Positions 23,852 through 24,013 of a stretch of 24,013 nucleotides of DNA are shown here, one piece after another (the first letter of the stretch is position 1; every line of letters starts with the position of its first letter). Position numbers and translations under genes: made by a program. Source of the stretch: Pontiellaceae bacterium. Its GTDB lineage: Bacteria > Verrucomicrobiota > Kiritimatiellia > Kiritimatiellales > Tichowtungiaceae. The DNA lies in NCBI GenBank assembly GCA_025457785.1, contig JALOTS010000065.1, forward strand, positions 1-24,013. Direction: 5' to 3'. The notes beneath the pieces are model-generated. The model worked only from the letters and a program-made list of their open reading frames with translations, did no database searches and was not told the origin of the DNA.

Positions 23852-24013
23852 TTACAGAATCGTGATGAAGACATCATCGTCAAAGACAACTTTTGGCGCA
23901 CGGACTTCCGCTTTTTGAAAACCCGGCAGAATGCGGTAATAAACCTGCAGCGACAGACAGCACAAACTGGTGGAATAAATCTGCTCTTCGCCGGGCTCTT
24001 GTCCGGGGCCCAT
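23852..24013 (-). CDS. Terpene-cyclase/prenyltransferase-repeat protein, C-terminal fragment
   Basis: The minus-strand frame enters from the window's right edge and ends at the TAA at 23854-23852; 53 residues are visible. The segment GEEQIYSTSLCCLSLQVYYR followed by ILPGFQK fits the last alpha-hairpin of squalene-cyclase-like/prenyltransferase repeat proteins (QxxxxGxxYSTALxxLxLxVYYRYLP), which are common as exported proteins in Planctomycetes and Verrucomicrobia. The visible first Met is probably internal. The last residues (VVFDDDVFITIL) are an extra tail. Such proteins of the PVC group often are not true hopanoid cyclases, so no reaction is assigned. A weak hairpin with a T-run (about 23826-23851) follows the stop and could terminate it. 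Confidence 0.6.
   Translation of the reverse strand: MGPGQEPGEEQIYSTSLCCLSLQVYYRILPGFQKAEVRAPKVVFDDDVFITIL

Noticed and set aside
23817..23920. Short plus-strand frame starting ATGATGAAT after GGAC
   Set aside because: It ends after about 33 codons and is antisense to the better-supported terpene-cyclase-like C-terminus.

Overview
The window (about 55% GC by eye) reads as a chromosomal segment of a Gram-negative bacterium of the PVC group, most likely Verrucomicrobiota or Kiritimatiellota-like. Three things suggest this. There is a 132-residue protein that I recognise as the Planctomycete/Verrucomicrobia-restricted Minf_1886 family. Two large secreted proteins end in the short N/W-rich, RFYR-terminated module common in that group. 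A terpene-cyclase-like C-terminus of PVC type sits at the right edge. Assignments come from reading motifs, not from database searches.

Layout. 1-1602 (+): end of infB, then rbfA and truB, a translation/ribosome-maturation cluster. 1685-7199 (-): a two-gene operon in which an exported FecR-TPR-beta-barrel protein is followed 4 nt later by a CHASE2-membrane-class III nucleotide cyclase; this looks like an envelope-to-cytoplasm signalling pair and is the most interesting system here. 7376-9439 (+): a large secreted Ig-like/PPC-like protein, divergent from the FecR gene. 9482-11089 (-): pgi. 11198-13411 (+): a Prc-type S41 protease lipoprotein. 13556-17534 (-): pgpH, ybeY and a CorC/HlyC-type CBS protein (c-di-AMP hydrolysis, RNA maturation, membrane CBS protein). 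17676-19647 (-): a secreted protein and a C-terminally short AmrS radical SAM enzyme. 19852-20432 (+): an exported thioredoxin-fold protein with a possible leader peptide. 20560-22652 (-): an operon of a HIT protein, the Minf_1886-family protein and a processive GT2 glycosyltransferase, apparently driven by a leaderless promoter. 23013-23735 (+): an unknown lipoprotein behind a good sigma70-type promoter. 23852-24013 (-): the end of a terpene-cyclase/prenyltransferase-repeat protein cut by the window edge.

Three convergent gene pairs (truB/cyclase, Ig protein/pgi, protease/CorC) are separated by compact hairpins flanked by an A-tract and a T-tract, which look like bidirectional intrinsic terminators. 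No tRNA, rRNA, CRISPR array, transposase or phage gene was seen. Much of the window is housekeeping; the accessory or lineage-specific parts are 1685-9439, 18589-20560 and 22650-24013.
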